From Scalindua sp964437425 (GTDB lineage: Bacteria; Planctomycetota; Brocadiia; Brocadiales; Scalinduaceae), in contig CAYTGO010000064.1 in the NCBI GenBank assembly GCA_964437425.1, positions 1 through 17,002 of the forward strand: a stretch of DNA of 17,002 nucleotides, read 5' to 3'. Positions 7,174 through 15,103 of this stretch are shown here, one piece after another. The notes under the pieces were generated by a model, which was given only the letters and a program-made list of their open reading frames with translations, was not told where the DNA came from and ran no database searches. Position 1 is the stretch's first letter, and each line of letters begins with the position of its first letter. A program made the position numbers and the translations under genes.

Positions 7174-9513
7174 ATGGAAGGTTTTCATACTGATAAGTAC
7201 AAGAAATCTCCTCAACTGACAAAAGCAAACTTCTTCCTGAAATCCATTAATTTCATTAAGGAAAGTCTTGTATGGTACTTTTACGAAAAGGACACCCTTG
7301 AGGTTAAAATAAAACAGAAGGACAGTCAATTAGAAGACCTGAAGTCACAATTAAACATTGTGAATCATATGTATGAAGAGGGAAGAAACCTTTTGAAGGA
7401 ACAGAAAAGGGACCTCGAAGAGATGCTGAAAGTGGAACGTAAAGGAGCAAACATCACTGCACTGTTACAGTTAGACAGAAAACAACCAAAAATTTCTCAA
7501 AGATCTAAAATAAAGATCAATAAACTGAAGGCAAAGATAGAGAGACTGACAAAAGCGGGCATCCCAACTTCACTGGAAGGATATTATGAAATTGGTCTTA
7601 CCTCCTATTACAATGACCGGATTGATGAAGCGATCAAACAATGGGAGACAGTAATAAAGCTGGACAAGCACAACTTAAACACTAATCACAATCTGGGAAT
7701 CGCTTATTACAAAGTCGGGAGGTATGATGAAGCTATCTCCACATTATGTACTATTGTAAATAGTAATCCTAAAGAGCACACTCCGTATTATTGCCTCGGC
7801 CTTGCTTATAACAAAAAGCAGAATTTTGTAGCTGCAATTTCTGAATTCAGGAAAGCCCTGTCAATTAACCCCGATGACGATGCTATCTACTACAATCTTG
7901 GTTTGTCTTATGATCACAACGAAGAAACAGATGAAGCAATTGCCACCTACAATAAAGTAATAGAACTGAATACCAAACATATTAATGCACTCTTTCATCT
8001 TGGCGTTCTTTATTGGAAGAGAGAGCTATTTGATAAAGCAATCACCGAATTAAAAAAGGTCATTAGTGCTGAAACCTCTAACGTAAAAGCACACTATTAT
8101 CTGGGATGCTGTTATGACGAAAAAGGATTGACCGCAAGCGCTAAGAAAGAATTCGTGAATGCCCTTAAATCCGATCCGCAACACATCCCCTCTCTATACA
8201 GCCTGGGCATTATTTTTTCGAAAAATGGAGACAACAATGATGCTGCTTCCAATTTCAAAACCATTCTGGAGATTGACTCTAATAACCATGACGCTCATTA
8301 CAATATGGGACTCCTTTATTTCAAGGAAGAGAAATACGATGCTGCAATTGCCGAATATAAGAAGGCATTAGATCAGAACAGTGACAATGCAGACATTTAT
8401 TACAACATGGGACTCACTTATTTTAAAATGAAACTTTTTGAAGATGCAATTTCATCTTTTAAGAATGCGCTTCAAACCAGGAACAAACATGTAGAAGCCC
8501 TACACGGATTGGGAAATGCGTACAATAGCATTGGAAATCAGGAGAAAGCTATTTCTCTGTTTAATAAGGCTTTAGCACTGAACCCCGACAATGCAACTTG
8601 TTACTTTAACCTGGGCAATGCTTACCGGGCAGACAACAAACGCAATGAGGCACACACTGCTTATAAAAAAGCGATTGAAATAAACTCAGACTATGCTGAG
8701 GCCTGGAATGCCTTAGGTATCATGGACAGGGCAAGAGGAAAGCATGATGAGGCTGTTCATGCACACAATAAGGCACTGGAGATTAATCCGTCCTATGCTG
8801 AGGCACATAAAAATCTTGGTGTCTTGTGCGATGACAACGGAGAATTAGAAGACGCAATTAACCATTACAACAAAGCGACTAAACTTAAATCTGATTATGA
8901 CGAAGCATACAATAATCTTGGAGTAGTATATTCCAAACAGGGCAACACAGACAAGGCAATAAAATTTTATAAAGCAGCCCTGGATTTAAATCCGGACTAT
9001 GCGGATGCATACAACAATCGCGGTGTGGCGTACGACAGTAAAAACATGCTGAACGAAGCCATAGAACAATACGAAATGGCAATTGAAAAGAACCCTGAAT
9101 ATGCTGAGGCATATAACAATCTCGGCACTACTTACGCAAAAAAGGTAATGCTCACTCAGGCAATTACAGAATATAAAAAAGCTATCAAAATTAATCCCGA
9201 ATATTCTGAAGCGCACTTTAATCTCGGTATCGCTTATAACAAGAAGAAAATGTATGATAGCTCAATTGAATCGTTCAGAAAAACCATAGAATTAAATCCT
9301 GATGATGAAACCGCACATTATAACCTCGGAATAGTTTACAGTAAAAAGAGAATGTATGACGAGGCTATTCTTGAATACAAGAAAGTGATTGAGTCAAACC
9401 CAAACCTGCCGGATGTTCATTATAATTTAGGAGTAGTATACCGGGAGAAGGGAATGCACCTTCAGGCGAAGAGAGAAGTTTCATTATATAAAAAACTGAA
9501 TAGTCGTAAATAA
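7174..9513 (+). CDS. Coiled-coil protein with 19 tandem TPR repeats
   Basis: The first ~132 residues are charged and heptad-rich (about 40-90 and 110-128), consistent with a coiled coil. From about 133 to the end the protein consists of 19 consecutive 34-residue TPR units with the usual pattern (YYNLGxxYxxxxxxxEAIxxYxKAIxxNPxx). Units 11-18 are the most regular; units 5-7 and 9-10 diverge more. There is no signal peptide or lipobox, so it is probably cytoplasmic, though residues 25-37 are somewhat hydrophobic. TPR arrays form superhelical scaffolds for protein-protein contact; no glycosyltransferase or kinase domain is attached, so no enzymatic role can be claimed. Its ATG directly follows the ppdK TAG stop, and AAAGGG lies about 10 nt upstream inside ppdK, so translation is probably coupled. 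A terminator closes the unit. The link to PPDK is inferred from position only. Confidence 0.9.
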   Translation: MEGFHTDKYKKSPQLTKANFFLKSINFIKESLVWYFYEKDTLEVKIKQKDSQLEDLKSQLNIVNHMYEEGRNLLKEQKRDLEEMLKVERKGANITALLQLDRKQPKISQRSKIKINKLKAKIERLTKAGIPTSLEGYYEIGLTSYYNDRIDEAIKQWETVIKLDKHNLNTNHNLGIAYYKVGRYDEAISTLCTIVNSNPKEHTPYYCLGLAYNKKQNFVAAISEFRKALSINPDDDAIYYNLGLSYDHNEETDEAIATYNKVIELNTKHINALFHLGVLYWKRELFDKAITELKKVISAETSNVKAHYYLGCCYDEKGLTASAKKEFVNALKSDPQHIPSLYSLGIIFSKNGDNNDAASNFKTILEIDSNNHDAHYNMGLLYFKEEKYDAAIAEYKKALDQNSDNADIYYNMGLTYFKMKLFEDAISSFKNALQTRNKHVEALHGLGNAYNSIGNQEKAISLFNKALALNPDNATCYFNLGNAYRADNKRNEAHTAYKKAIEINSDYAEAWNALGIMDRARGKHDEAVHAHNKALEINPSYAEAHKNLGVLCDDNGELEDAINHYNKATKLKSDYDEAYNNLGVVYSKQGNTDKAIKFYKAALDLNPDYADAYNNRGVAYDSKNMLNEAIEQYEMAIEKNPEYAEAYNNLGTTYAKKVMLTQAITEYKKAIKINPEYSEAHFNLGIAYNKKKMYDSSIESFRKTIELNPDDETAHYNLGIVYSKKRMYDEAILEYKKVIESNPNLPDVHYNLGVVYREKGMHLQAKREVSLYKKLNSRK

Positions 9514-9532
9514 AAGTTCGAAGTCATTTCAT

Positions 9533-9570
9533 AAAAAAAGCGCCTCCTCGTTCTACGCGAAGGCGCTTTT
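9533..9570. terminator. Bidirectional intrinsic terminator between the TPR and iscU genes
   Basis: The stem AAAAGCGCCT (9536-9545) and AGGCGCTTTT (9561-9570) is perfect, with the loop partly closed by TCG/CGA. Seven A residues at 9533-9539 give a U-run on the minus strand, so it is strongest for the iscU transcript; the plus strand has four T. It sits between two convergent genes. A smaller hairpin, TTTCGA/TCGAAA at 9591-9610, lies nearer the iscU stop. Confidence 0.85.
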
Positions 9571-9619
9571 CACCGCTTATAACAGTCACGTTTCGAAATT
9601 CCGCTCGAAAACTCTGCAG

Positions 9620-10006
9620 TTATTTCTTCTCTTTGTAATCCTTGATTGCCGCTTCAATAGCTTCCTGAGCCAAAACTGAACAGTGCATCTTATTTGGTGG
9701 TAAGCCGTCCAGTGCCTCAGCTACCGCTTCATTTGTAACCTCCAGCGCTTCATCCAGAGTCTTGCCCACAATCATTTCAGTAGACATACTACTTGTTGCA
9801 ATTGCAGCCCCGCAACCAAATGTCTTAAACTTTGCCTCTACAATTTTATTACCTTCTACCTTCAGGTACAACCTCATCACATCACCACAAGCAGGATTTC
9901 CCACGGTCCCAACAGCATCTGCATCCTTTATATCACCCATATTTCTGGGTTCCATAAAATGGTCCATCACCTTTTCACTGTATGGTCCATTCATATCATC
10001 AGACAT
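9620..10006 (-). CDS. iscU: Fe-S cluster assembly scaffold, IscU/NifU N-terminal type
   Basis: The 128-residue protein is a stand-alone IscU-type scaffold on which a cysteine desulfurase builds 2Fe-2S clusters for transfer to apoproteins. The start shows YSEKVMDHFMEPRNMG. The three cluster ligands are Cys40 (GNPACGD, with the conserved Asp42), Cys65 (TFGCGAAIA) and Cys109 (KMHCSVLA). The segment equivalent to the LPPVK motif that HscA binds reads LPPNK (102-106), so it may not follow the classical HscA route; NifU-like scaffolds often differ here. ATG 10006 has AAAGGAG 8 nt upstream. No iscS/nifS, hscA or iscR is in view. It lies 82 bp downstream of the cytochrome gene on the same strand and ends toward a strong terminator. 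The name nifU would fit equally well. Confidence 0.93.
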   Translation of the reverse strand: MSDDMNGPYSEKVMDHFMEPRNMGDIKDADAVGTVGNPACGDVMRLYLKVEGNKIVEAKFKTFGCGAAIATSSMSTEMIVGKTLDEALEVTNEAVAEALDGLPPNKMHCSVLAQEAIEAAIKDYKEKK

Positions 10007-10088
10007 AAATCAAACTCCTTTCAACTTTAAAAATACGGAGGGTTTAACTATTATGAGTATGCCCACCCCATCCGACTGAATTAACTAT

Positions 10089-10823
10089 TCAGACAGCTTC
10101 TCCGGATGACTTCCACATCGTTAGTAAAGAAATCACAAACTGTATAAAGAAAGCAATCACCGTAAAAACACCTCCAATAAATACGGCAATTGCAAAAACT
10201 GGTATCTGTTTTGTTAACCACCAGGAAAATACATCCATCAACAATGATCCAAAAGGGAAGATCAATAATGCTATTTTAAGCTTCTCATTAATCGACGTAA
10301 ACAAAAAAATTATTCCACTTAAGGCAAAAATCACGCCTATACTGATCATATGGATATGACTAAGCGTTATAAGCCTGGGTATTGATATTCCATTATTTAT
10401 CTTTGTAAAAACAGCACTGACAGTTGATAGCTTATCAAACGGCGCAAACGCCGCATCTCCACCGGCTGTGTGACAACGTAGGCAATTCTTCAGTATGATA
10501 CTTTTCGTCTCATTGGACGTCTCTTTTTTAGCGCCTCCCTTTGCCCAGTTAATCAGGCTATTTCTTTCGTACTCATTATCAAGATGTTCCCTCATAGTAC
10601 CATTGAGTTTCGACTCGACAAGCAAAACGTCCGGCTGACCGTAATAAGTCAAAACTATATCCTGAAGTGAGAACCCGGCTACTCCGTCAGCCCTGTTATA
10701 TGTAAGAAAAATATTTATCTGGGAAAAGACAAAACCTACTCCCATACAAATCAGGAAAAGGGTACATAACAACTTTCCACTCACAGGTAATGTATTCAAC
10801 CGGAATTCACGCAATCTAATCAT
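10089..10823 (-). CDS. Membrane-anchored monohaem c-type cytochrome, family not recognised
   Basis: The 244-residue protein has one N-terminal transmembrane segment (about 17-37) and an extracytoplasmic domain of about 110 residues carrying a single haem c motif CLRCH (114-118). Three more hydrophobic spans follow (about 157-177, 183-203 and 208-235). His156 and His158 lie at the mouth of the second span and could bind a metal or haem b, but that is speculation. There is no Met-rich or second CXXCH block, so the distal haem ligand is not obvious. It is probably a membrane electron-transfer or redox-sensing protein. The start ATG 10823 has only a weak ribosome site. The gene follows the histidinol phosphatase gene by 21 bp, so the two are probably co-transcribed although no functional link is apparent. 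Confidence 0.8.
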   Translation of the reverse strand: MIRLREFRLNTLPVSGKLLCTLFLICMGVGFVFSQINIFLTYNRADGVAGFSLQDIVLTYYGQPDVLLVESKLNGTMREHLDNEYERNSLINWAKGGAKKETSNETKSIILKNCLRCHTAGGDAAFAPFDKLSTVSAVFTKINNGISIPRLITLSHIHMISIGVIFALSGIIFLFTSINEKLKIALLIFPFGSLLMDVFSWWLTKQIPVFAIAVFIGGVFTVIAFFIQFVISLLTMWKSSGEAV

Positions 10824-10844
10824 TCAAAACTTTCAGGGCACTCT

Positions 10845-11663
10845 CTAACAATGAATAGATCTCCCGGAATCAAATTTATGACTCTTCATAGTTCTATTCT
10901 CAAATGTAACGTATTCCTCATAGCCGGCCTCACCTGCAAGCGATATTGCCTTATCAAAATCTCTACCCACATCACCAGGAGTATGAGAATCAGAACCGAA
11001 TACAATAGGTATATCGAATCTCTTATAAACCTTTAGAATTTCGCATGACGGATAAATTTCCTTCACAGGTTTTCTCAAACCAGAGGTATTAATCTCCACC
11101 GCAACATTGCACTCTTTAAACACCTTCGCTGTGTTCTCTAAATCATCCAATAGTTCGCAACTTGGCCTGTTGCCAAATTTCTTCACTAGATCACAATGTC
11201 CAATTATATCAAAAAGCAAAGTGCGGGCAGATTTACGTAGTAATTCAAAATATTCCTTATAAACTAAATCAACATTCTTACTATCCCATTTTTTACGTTC
11301 TCCAGGATGGTCAAAAGCCCACTCTCCTATGTAATGCACTGAACCAGTTACATAATCAAAATCATGCTCTGCTAAAAGATTTTTGGTATAGGTTACAGTG
11401 TCGGGAGTATAGTCAGCCTCTACTCCTAACTTAACTCTAATCTCCGGAAATGACTTGCGTAGTCCTAGTACCTCGTTTACATAATCAGGAAGTTCATCAA
11501 GCGCCATTGCCAGTCCCAGTTCCTTACCACTATCGCCACGTAAAGGAAGATGGTCGTTAAAACCTATTTCATCAAGTCCACAATTTATTGCAGCCCTTAC
11601 ATAATCTACCGCCTCTCCATCCGCATGGCCACATCTATTTGTATGTATGTGATAGTCTATCAC
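10845..11663 (-). CDS. hisK: PHP-family histidinol-phosphatase
   Basis: This is the HisK-type histidinol-phosphate phosphatase, which gives histidinol in histidine synthesis using a multi-metal site. The metal-binding motifs of the PHP fold are present: HIHTNRCGH (5-13), GFNDHLP (34-40), GVEADY, GSVHYIGEWAFD, GHCDLVKKFG, EINTSGLRKPVKEIYPS and FGSDSH near the C terminus. The length of 272 residues is normal. The start codon is GTG at 11663, supported by AAAGGAC 7-8 nt upstream; there is no nearby ATG. The family also includes phosphoesterases of other substrates, so the exact substrate is likely but not certain. The cytochrome gene begins 21 bp downstream. No other his gene is in the window. 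Confidence 0.9.
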   Translation of the reverse strand: MIDYHIHTNRCGHADGEAVDYVRAAINCGLDEIGFNDHLPLRGDSGKELGLAMALDELPDYVNEVLGLRKSFPEIRVKLGVEADYTPDTVTYTKNLLAEHDFDYVTGSVHYIGEWAFDHPGERKKWDSKNVDLVYKEYFELLRKSARTLLFDIIGHCDLVKKFGNRPSCELLDDLENTAKVFKECNVAVEINTSGLRKPVKEIYPSCEILKVYKRFDIPIVFGSDSHTPGDVGRDFDKAISLAGEAGYEEYVTFENRTMKSHKFDSGRSIHC

Positions 11664-12022
11664 TAAATAGTCCTTTATTGCTCTAATAAGTGTCTTATCT
11701 TGAGTTTGTTATGACAGAACCGCTACAGCTGCAGACAGTTACATCAAGTCGTTGAATTAACGGCTATATGCATTGCAAACCAGCACTTTGCATACAACAA
11801 TAATAATTCTACCTGTGTAATAAGGTAATAACAATAAGAAAATCAGATCCTGTCACAATTAGCCGATGAAAGCAAAAAATTACAATCAAATACGTAACAA
11901 CCATTTTAATTGGCAGTAATTGGCTTTGGCATTCTAATGAGATTTATGATAAATTGCCTTTTTATGGTTCCACACCTTCAGTAGTCCTAATTTGATAAAC
12001 AGCGCAAAGTTAAAAGTAATAA
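11664..12022. other. Divergent intergenic region between hisK and the PEP mutase gene
   Basis: This 359-bp AT-rich region must hold both promoters. Visible elements are a small stem TGCAAA/TTTGCA (11774-11792, 7-nt loop) and, for the plus strand, TTGGCT (11920-11925) or TTGGCA (11926-11931) as possible -35 elements before TATGAT (11945-11950). Neither spacing is ideal (19 or 13 bp), so the promoter call is weak. No gene or riboswitch is seen. Confidence 0.4.
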
Positions 12023-13630
12023 ATGAAAAAAACAACTCAATTAAAACAGATAATATCAAGCCCACAACTGGAGTTTCTCATGGAGGCTCATAGTGGCATG
12101 TCAGCCAAGATAGTTGAAGAAGCCGGGTTTAAGGGAATTTGGGGTAGCGGGCTATCAATTTCAGGATCTTTAGGAGTTCGAGATAATAACGAAGCGAGCT
12201 GGACACAGGTTTTAGACGTTTTGGAATTTATGAGTGATGCCACCACGATCCCTATTCTTATGGATGGAGATACCGGGTATGGCAACTTTAATAATATGCG
12301 TCGGCTCGTTAAAAAATTGGAGCAGAGGGATATTGCGGGAATCTGCATTGAAGATAAGATCTTTCCAAAAACAAACAGCTTTCTCCGGGATGGAGCCCAA
12401 CCTTTGACTGACATAGAGGAGTTTTGTGGAAAAATTAAGGCAGGTAAAGATATTCAGAATGACGATGACTTTGTCATTGTCGCTCGAGTAGAAGCATTTA
12501 TTGCGGGATGGGGACTCAAAGAAGCTTTGAAGCGTGCGGAAGCGTATCATCAGGCAGGAGCAGACGCAATCCTGATGCACAGCAAATTGTCCAACGCATG
12601 TGAAATCTTTGATTTTATGAATGAATGGGAAAAGCGTGCCCCAATCGTTATTGTTCCAACTAAGTATTATACAACACCTACCGAGGAGTTTAGAAAGCAC
12701 AATATTTCATTAGCCATTTGGGCAAATCACATTTTCCGTGGCTCTATTCAAAAGATGCAGGAGATCGCCCAACAAATCAACCAGGAGCAAAACCTGCTGA
12801 GTGTCGAAGACTCTATTGTCCCGGTCAAGGAAATCTTTCGTCTTCAAGATGACAAAGAACTCGCCATGGCCGAGGAGCAATATTTAAGTCCGAAAACTGG
12901 AAACCAGCGAAGTGCCATTATCCTTGCGGCTACTCGTGGAGATCAACTTGGAGAGCTCACGGAGTTCATTCCCAAGACCATGATTAAGATTGGAAAAAAG
13001 AGCATACTGGAACGAGCAGTAGACCATCTTAATGAGCATCATATAAACAATATCATGGTAGTAGCCGGATATAAAAAAGAGACAATTAATCTACCCAATT
13101 TAAATGTTATTGCAAATGACGACTACAAGATAACGGGTGAAATGGTATCCCTCACCAAAGCGATTGATACTACCAGGGAAGAGTGCGTAATATTATTTGG
13201 TGATGTTCTCTTTAAAAAATACATTCTCAGTATCATGCTGGATGACCCGTCAGACATTGTCATTATAGTGGATTCAGTATTTTCTCTTGATAAAAAATAC
13301 CAGTCTGATTTTGTGCATGCATCTCCTCTGGAAGTCAAATCACTCTTTCCGGAAGACAACTTCTATCTTGAAAAAATTGTTTATGATCAACCAGGTACAG
13401 AATATTATGGAGAGTGGCCGGGAATGGTAAAGCTGACTATGAAGGGTTTGGAAATCGTAAAAGCTTTCATTCAGGAGTTCCGAAACAAACCGGAGTTCCA
13501 GAAAATGAATATCAGGGACATGCTCAACCAATTAGTGCAGCGTGGAAGTAATATTAAAATCCAGACGATTTCAGGACACAGGATTGATGTAAACAATATT
13601 GATGACTTCTCTTTAGCCGGAGAATTTTAG
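12023..13630 (+). CDS. Phosphoenolpyruvate mutase fused to a nucleotidyltransferase
   Basis: Residues 1 to about 260 are a phosphoenolpyruvate mutase of the isocitrate-lyase superfamily, which makes the C-P bond of phosphonates (PEP to phosphonopyruvate). The diagnostic loop EDKIFPKTNS is at 110-119, with the metal region MDGDTGYGN at 80-88 (Asp81, Asp83) and ARVEAF at 154-159. Residues about 297-535 resemble a sugar-phosphate or aminoethylphosphonate (PntC-like) nucleotidyltransferase: AIILAA, then FIPKTMIKIGKKSILERAV, VVAGY and ILFGDVLF (Asp394). The usual GxGxR loop reads AATRGDQLG, a variant I recall from other PepM fusions. Such fusions feed CMP-activated phosphonates into lipids or glycans. 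Phosphonopyruvate decarboxylase, aminotransferase and transferase genes are not in the window. ATG 12023 has only a weak ribosome site (AAAG). It is convergent with the TlpA-like gene, 27 bp away, with no terminator visible. Confidence 0.9.
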   Translation: MKKTTQLKQIISSPQLEFLMEAHSGMSAKIVEEAGFKGIWGSGLSISGSLGVRDNNEASWTQVLDVLEFMSDATTIPILMDGDTGYGNFNNMRRLVKKLEQRDIAGICIEDKIFPKTNSFLRDGAQPLTDIEEFCGKIKAGKDIQNDDDFVIVARVEAFIAGWGLKEALKRAEAYHQAGADAILMHSKLSNACEIFDFMNEWEKRAPIVIVPTKYYTTPTEEFRKHNISLAIWANHIFRGSIQKMQEIAQQINQEQNLLSVEDSIVPVKEIFRLQDDKELAMAEEQYLSPKTGNQRSAIILAATRGDQLGELTEFIPKTMIKIGKKSILERAVDHLNEHHINNIMVVAGYKKETINLPNLNVIANDDYKITGEMVSLTKAIDTTREECVILFGDVLFKKYILSIMLDDPSDIVIIVDSVFSLDKKYQSDFVHASPLEVKSLFPEDNFYLEKIVYDQPGTEYYGEWPGMVKLTMKGLEIVKAFIQEFRNKPEFQKMNIRDMLNQLVQRGSNIKIQTISGHRIDVNNIDDFSLAGEF

Positions 13631-13657
13631 AATCAGAGTTCCATAAATCTCTCTCTA

Positions 13658-14185
13658 CTATTTCGCCTCCAACAACTTCTTCAGCAACTCCTTGTCCGGA
13701 AGCGCATTCGCTTTGTACACTATCACCCCATTCCTATCCAGGATAATATTCAGTGGTATGCCGACAACCTTATAGAGTCTTGCTGCAACAGCCTTAGAGT
13801 CAAGGGCTACCGGATAATTTACCTCATTCTTATCCATAAGCGATTTGACCTTTTTTGCACTTTCCTGTATGTCAATGCCTAACACGTTCAGACCATCATC
13901 TTTAAGCTCACTGTAATATTCCTTGAGATGCGGTATTTCATGTCTGCATGACGGACACCATGTTGTGCCGAAAACCAGCAAGGTAACCTTGTCTTTAGCA
14001 AAGGTTTCTAACTCAACCTCCTTACCGTCAAGAGTCGGCAAACTAAATGAAGCCGCTCTCTGCCCTATATCTACGCCTGTCTCAACCTCAGCAAAGACTT
14101 TACTGTCTGAAGCACCGAATGGAAGAAATAACATTCCAAGTACACTTAAAAGCAAAATCACAAATAATCTCATAACTATATTCAT
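13658..14185 (-). CDS. Secreted TlpA/ResA-like thioredoxin
   Basis: I chose ATG 14185 because GAGAGG lies 6 nt upstream; a TTG at 14191 is also possible. The 175-residue protein has an N-terminal signal or anchor (about 4-24, cleavage possibly after SKVFA near 32). A thioredoxin fold of the AhpC/TSA-TlpA class follows: ASFSLPTLDGKEVEL, the active site WCPSC (Cys77, Cys80) followed by RHEIPHL, and the cis-proline loop VVGIPLNIILDRNG. Family members act outside the cytoplasmic membrane, reducing disulfides, for example in apocytochromes before haem attachment (ResA/CcmG). That role would suit a cytochrome-rich host but is inferred. It lies 73 bp downstream of the PerR-like gene on the same strand, so expression may be tied to peroxide control. 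Confidence 0.88.
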   Translation of the reverse strand: MNIVMRLFVILLLSVLGMLFLPFGASDSKVFAEVETGVDIGQRAASFSLPTLDGKEVELETFAKDKVTLLVFGTTWCPSCRHEIPHLKEYYSELKDDGLNVLGIDIQESAKKVKSLMDKNEVNYPVALDSKAVAARLYKVVGIPLNIILDRNGVIVYKANALPDKELLKKLLEAK

Positions 14186-14258
14186 GAGCAACCTCTCAAT
14201 ATTATTTAAAATCTAAAAGTGTAGTATAAAATTAAAAAGCAGTGGAAAGCGGATCATA

Positions 14259-14681
14259 CTATTGTTTGCTTAAGCAGTCTTTGCAAGTACCGTAGAATGA
14301 GACGTGGTATCTAGATGGTGTAAACTCTTGCAATATTCCGTCTGGCAGTTCAGGATTCACGCTCTCTGCATCAACATCAGAGATTTTATTACACCCTAAA
14401 CAGATAATGTGATGGTGTGTATACGTATTCGGGTCGTAATGTTTTCTTTCATCATCTATAGTAATTTTCAACACCTCTCCCATCTTTTCCAGGATATCCA
14501 GTGTCTTATAAACAGTGGTAAAAGAGATGGTAGGATACGTCTTCTTTATTGTGGCAAAAATATCCTCCGCTGACGGATGATCCAGGTTACCCTCAAGAAT
14601 CTTAAATATTCCCAAACGCTGAGGAGTAATTTTATAATTTCTGTTCCTGAATTTTTCTACCAGATCTTCAGATGTATTCAT
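14259..14681 (-). CDS. perR: Fur-family regulator with PerR-type metal ligands
   Basis: I chose ATG 14681; the longer frame to 14747 adds a hydrophobic, AT-rich leader unlike Fur proteins. The 140 residues show the winged helix (KITPQRLGIFKIL; HPSAEDIF; TISFTTVYKTLDIL) and the dimerisation domain with two structural zinc pairs, CLGC (94, 97) and CKDC (133, 136). The regulatory-site residues His35, Asp83, His89, His91 and Asp102 correspond, with a constant offset of two, to H37, D85, H91, H93 and D104 of Bacillus subtilis PerR. Asp102 (KISD) is the position that separates peroxide-sensing PerR from Fur, which has Glu. PerR uses Fe(II) to sense H2O2 by oxidation of the histidines and derepresses defence genes. 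Its targets here are unknown; a TlpA-like thioredoxin gene follows. The ribosome site is weak. Confidence 0.9.
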   Translation of the reverse strand: MNTSEDLVEKFRNRNYKITPQRLGIFKILEGNLDHPSAEDIFATIKKTYPTISFTTVYKTLDILEKMGEVLKITIDDERKHYDPNTYTHHHIICLGCNKISDVDAESVNPELPDGILQEFTPSRYHVSFYGTCKDCLSKQ

Positions 14682-14708
14682 TTTGTCACAAATAAATAAT
14701 GTAAAAAG

Positions 14709-14732
14709 TTTTATTACATAGACATAATAAAA
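14709..14732. promoter_or_regulatory. Candidate Fur/PerR operator upstream of perR
   Basis: TTTTATTA (14709-14716) and TAATAAAA (14725-14732) form an AT-rich dyad with an 8-nt centre, 28-51 bp upstream of the perR start. PerR and Fur boxes are AT-rich dyads of about this size and the genes are often autoregulated. The match to the classical TTATAATNATTATAA box is only partial. Confidence 0.4.
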
Positions 14733-14815
14733 ACGATTAAAAACCAAAGGGATTAAACAATAATCATTTCAAATTGTCAAATCTTTATTTGTCTGAATTA
14801 AAACTTTCTTACCAG

Positions 14816-15103
14816 TTACTGTAGTAATAAATTATATCCATCTATAGTTTTGCTGGTTTCATCGGTGGCAGGCCCACCAAGCCCTACCTTGCCTTCAGTC
14901 AGACTGCAAGTTGGCGAAAACGGTGTATCGTCAACATTTGTCAGTACCCAGTTCTGTGCAATAAACAGGAATACCAATACGATGAAGATGGTCATCATAC
15001 CTTCAAAAATAAGCTTACACATATCCGACTGACTATCTTGTTCATCAGCCTCCGTCCAACCATTCACTGACAAGTTAGAATTAGTTTTTGCCCTGCTTTT
15101 CAT
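14816..15103 (-). CDS. Small single-span membrane protein, unknown function
   Basis: I do not recognise this 95-residue protein. It has a polar, acidic N-terminal segment (1-30), one transmembrane helix (about 36-54, MMTIFIVLVFLFIAQNWVL) and a C-terminal tail of about 40 residues with one Cys, Gly-rich near 73-78. A strong ribosome site, GGGAGG, lies 6-7 nt upstream of ATG 15103, which argues that it is real. It is the last gene before perR on this strand, with 134 bp between. A possible small ORF overlaps its start by 4 bp. It shares a control region with the divergent XRE/S24 repressor and may be regulated by it. Confidence 0.75.
   Translation of the reverse strand: MKSRAKTNSNLSVNGWTEADEQDSQSDMCKLIFEGMMTIFIVLVFLFIAQNWVLTNVDDTPFSPTCSLTEGKVGLGGPATDETSKTIDGYNLLLQ

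Noticed and set aside
7570..9513. Periodic ~102-bp similarity in the DNA, considered as a tandem repeat or CRISPR-like array
   Set aside because: It is explained by the 34-codon TPR units of the encoded protein; there are no identical repeats with unique spacers.
10044..10089. Direct repeat TTAACTATT at 10044-10052 and 10081-10089
   Set aside because: Nine AT-rich bases repeated 37 bp apart can occur by chance and no associated element is seen.
12212..12700. 162-codon minus-strand ORF opposite the PEP mutase domain
   Set aside because: It is antisense to strongly conserved PEP mutase motifs, has no domain and no ribosome site; a shadow frame.
14682..14747. 22-residue N-terminal extension of the PerR-like protein
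   Set aside because: The hydrophobic, AT-rich leader is atypical for Fur proteins and would cover the candidate operator; the residue offset to PerR fits the ATG at 14681.
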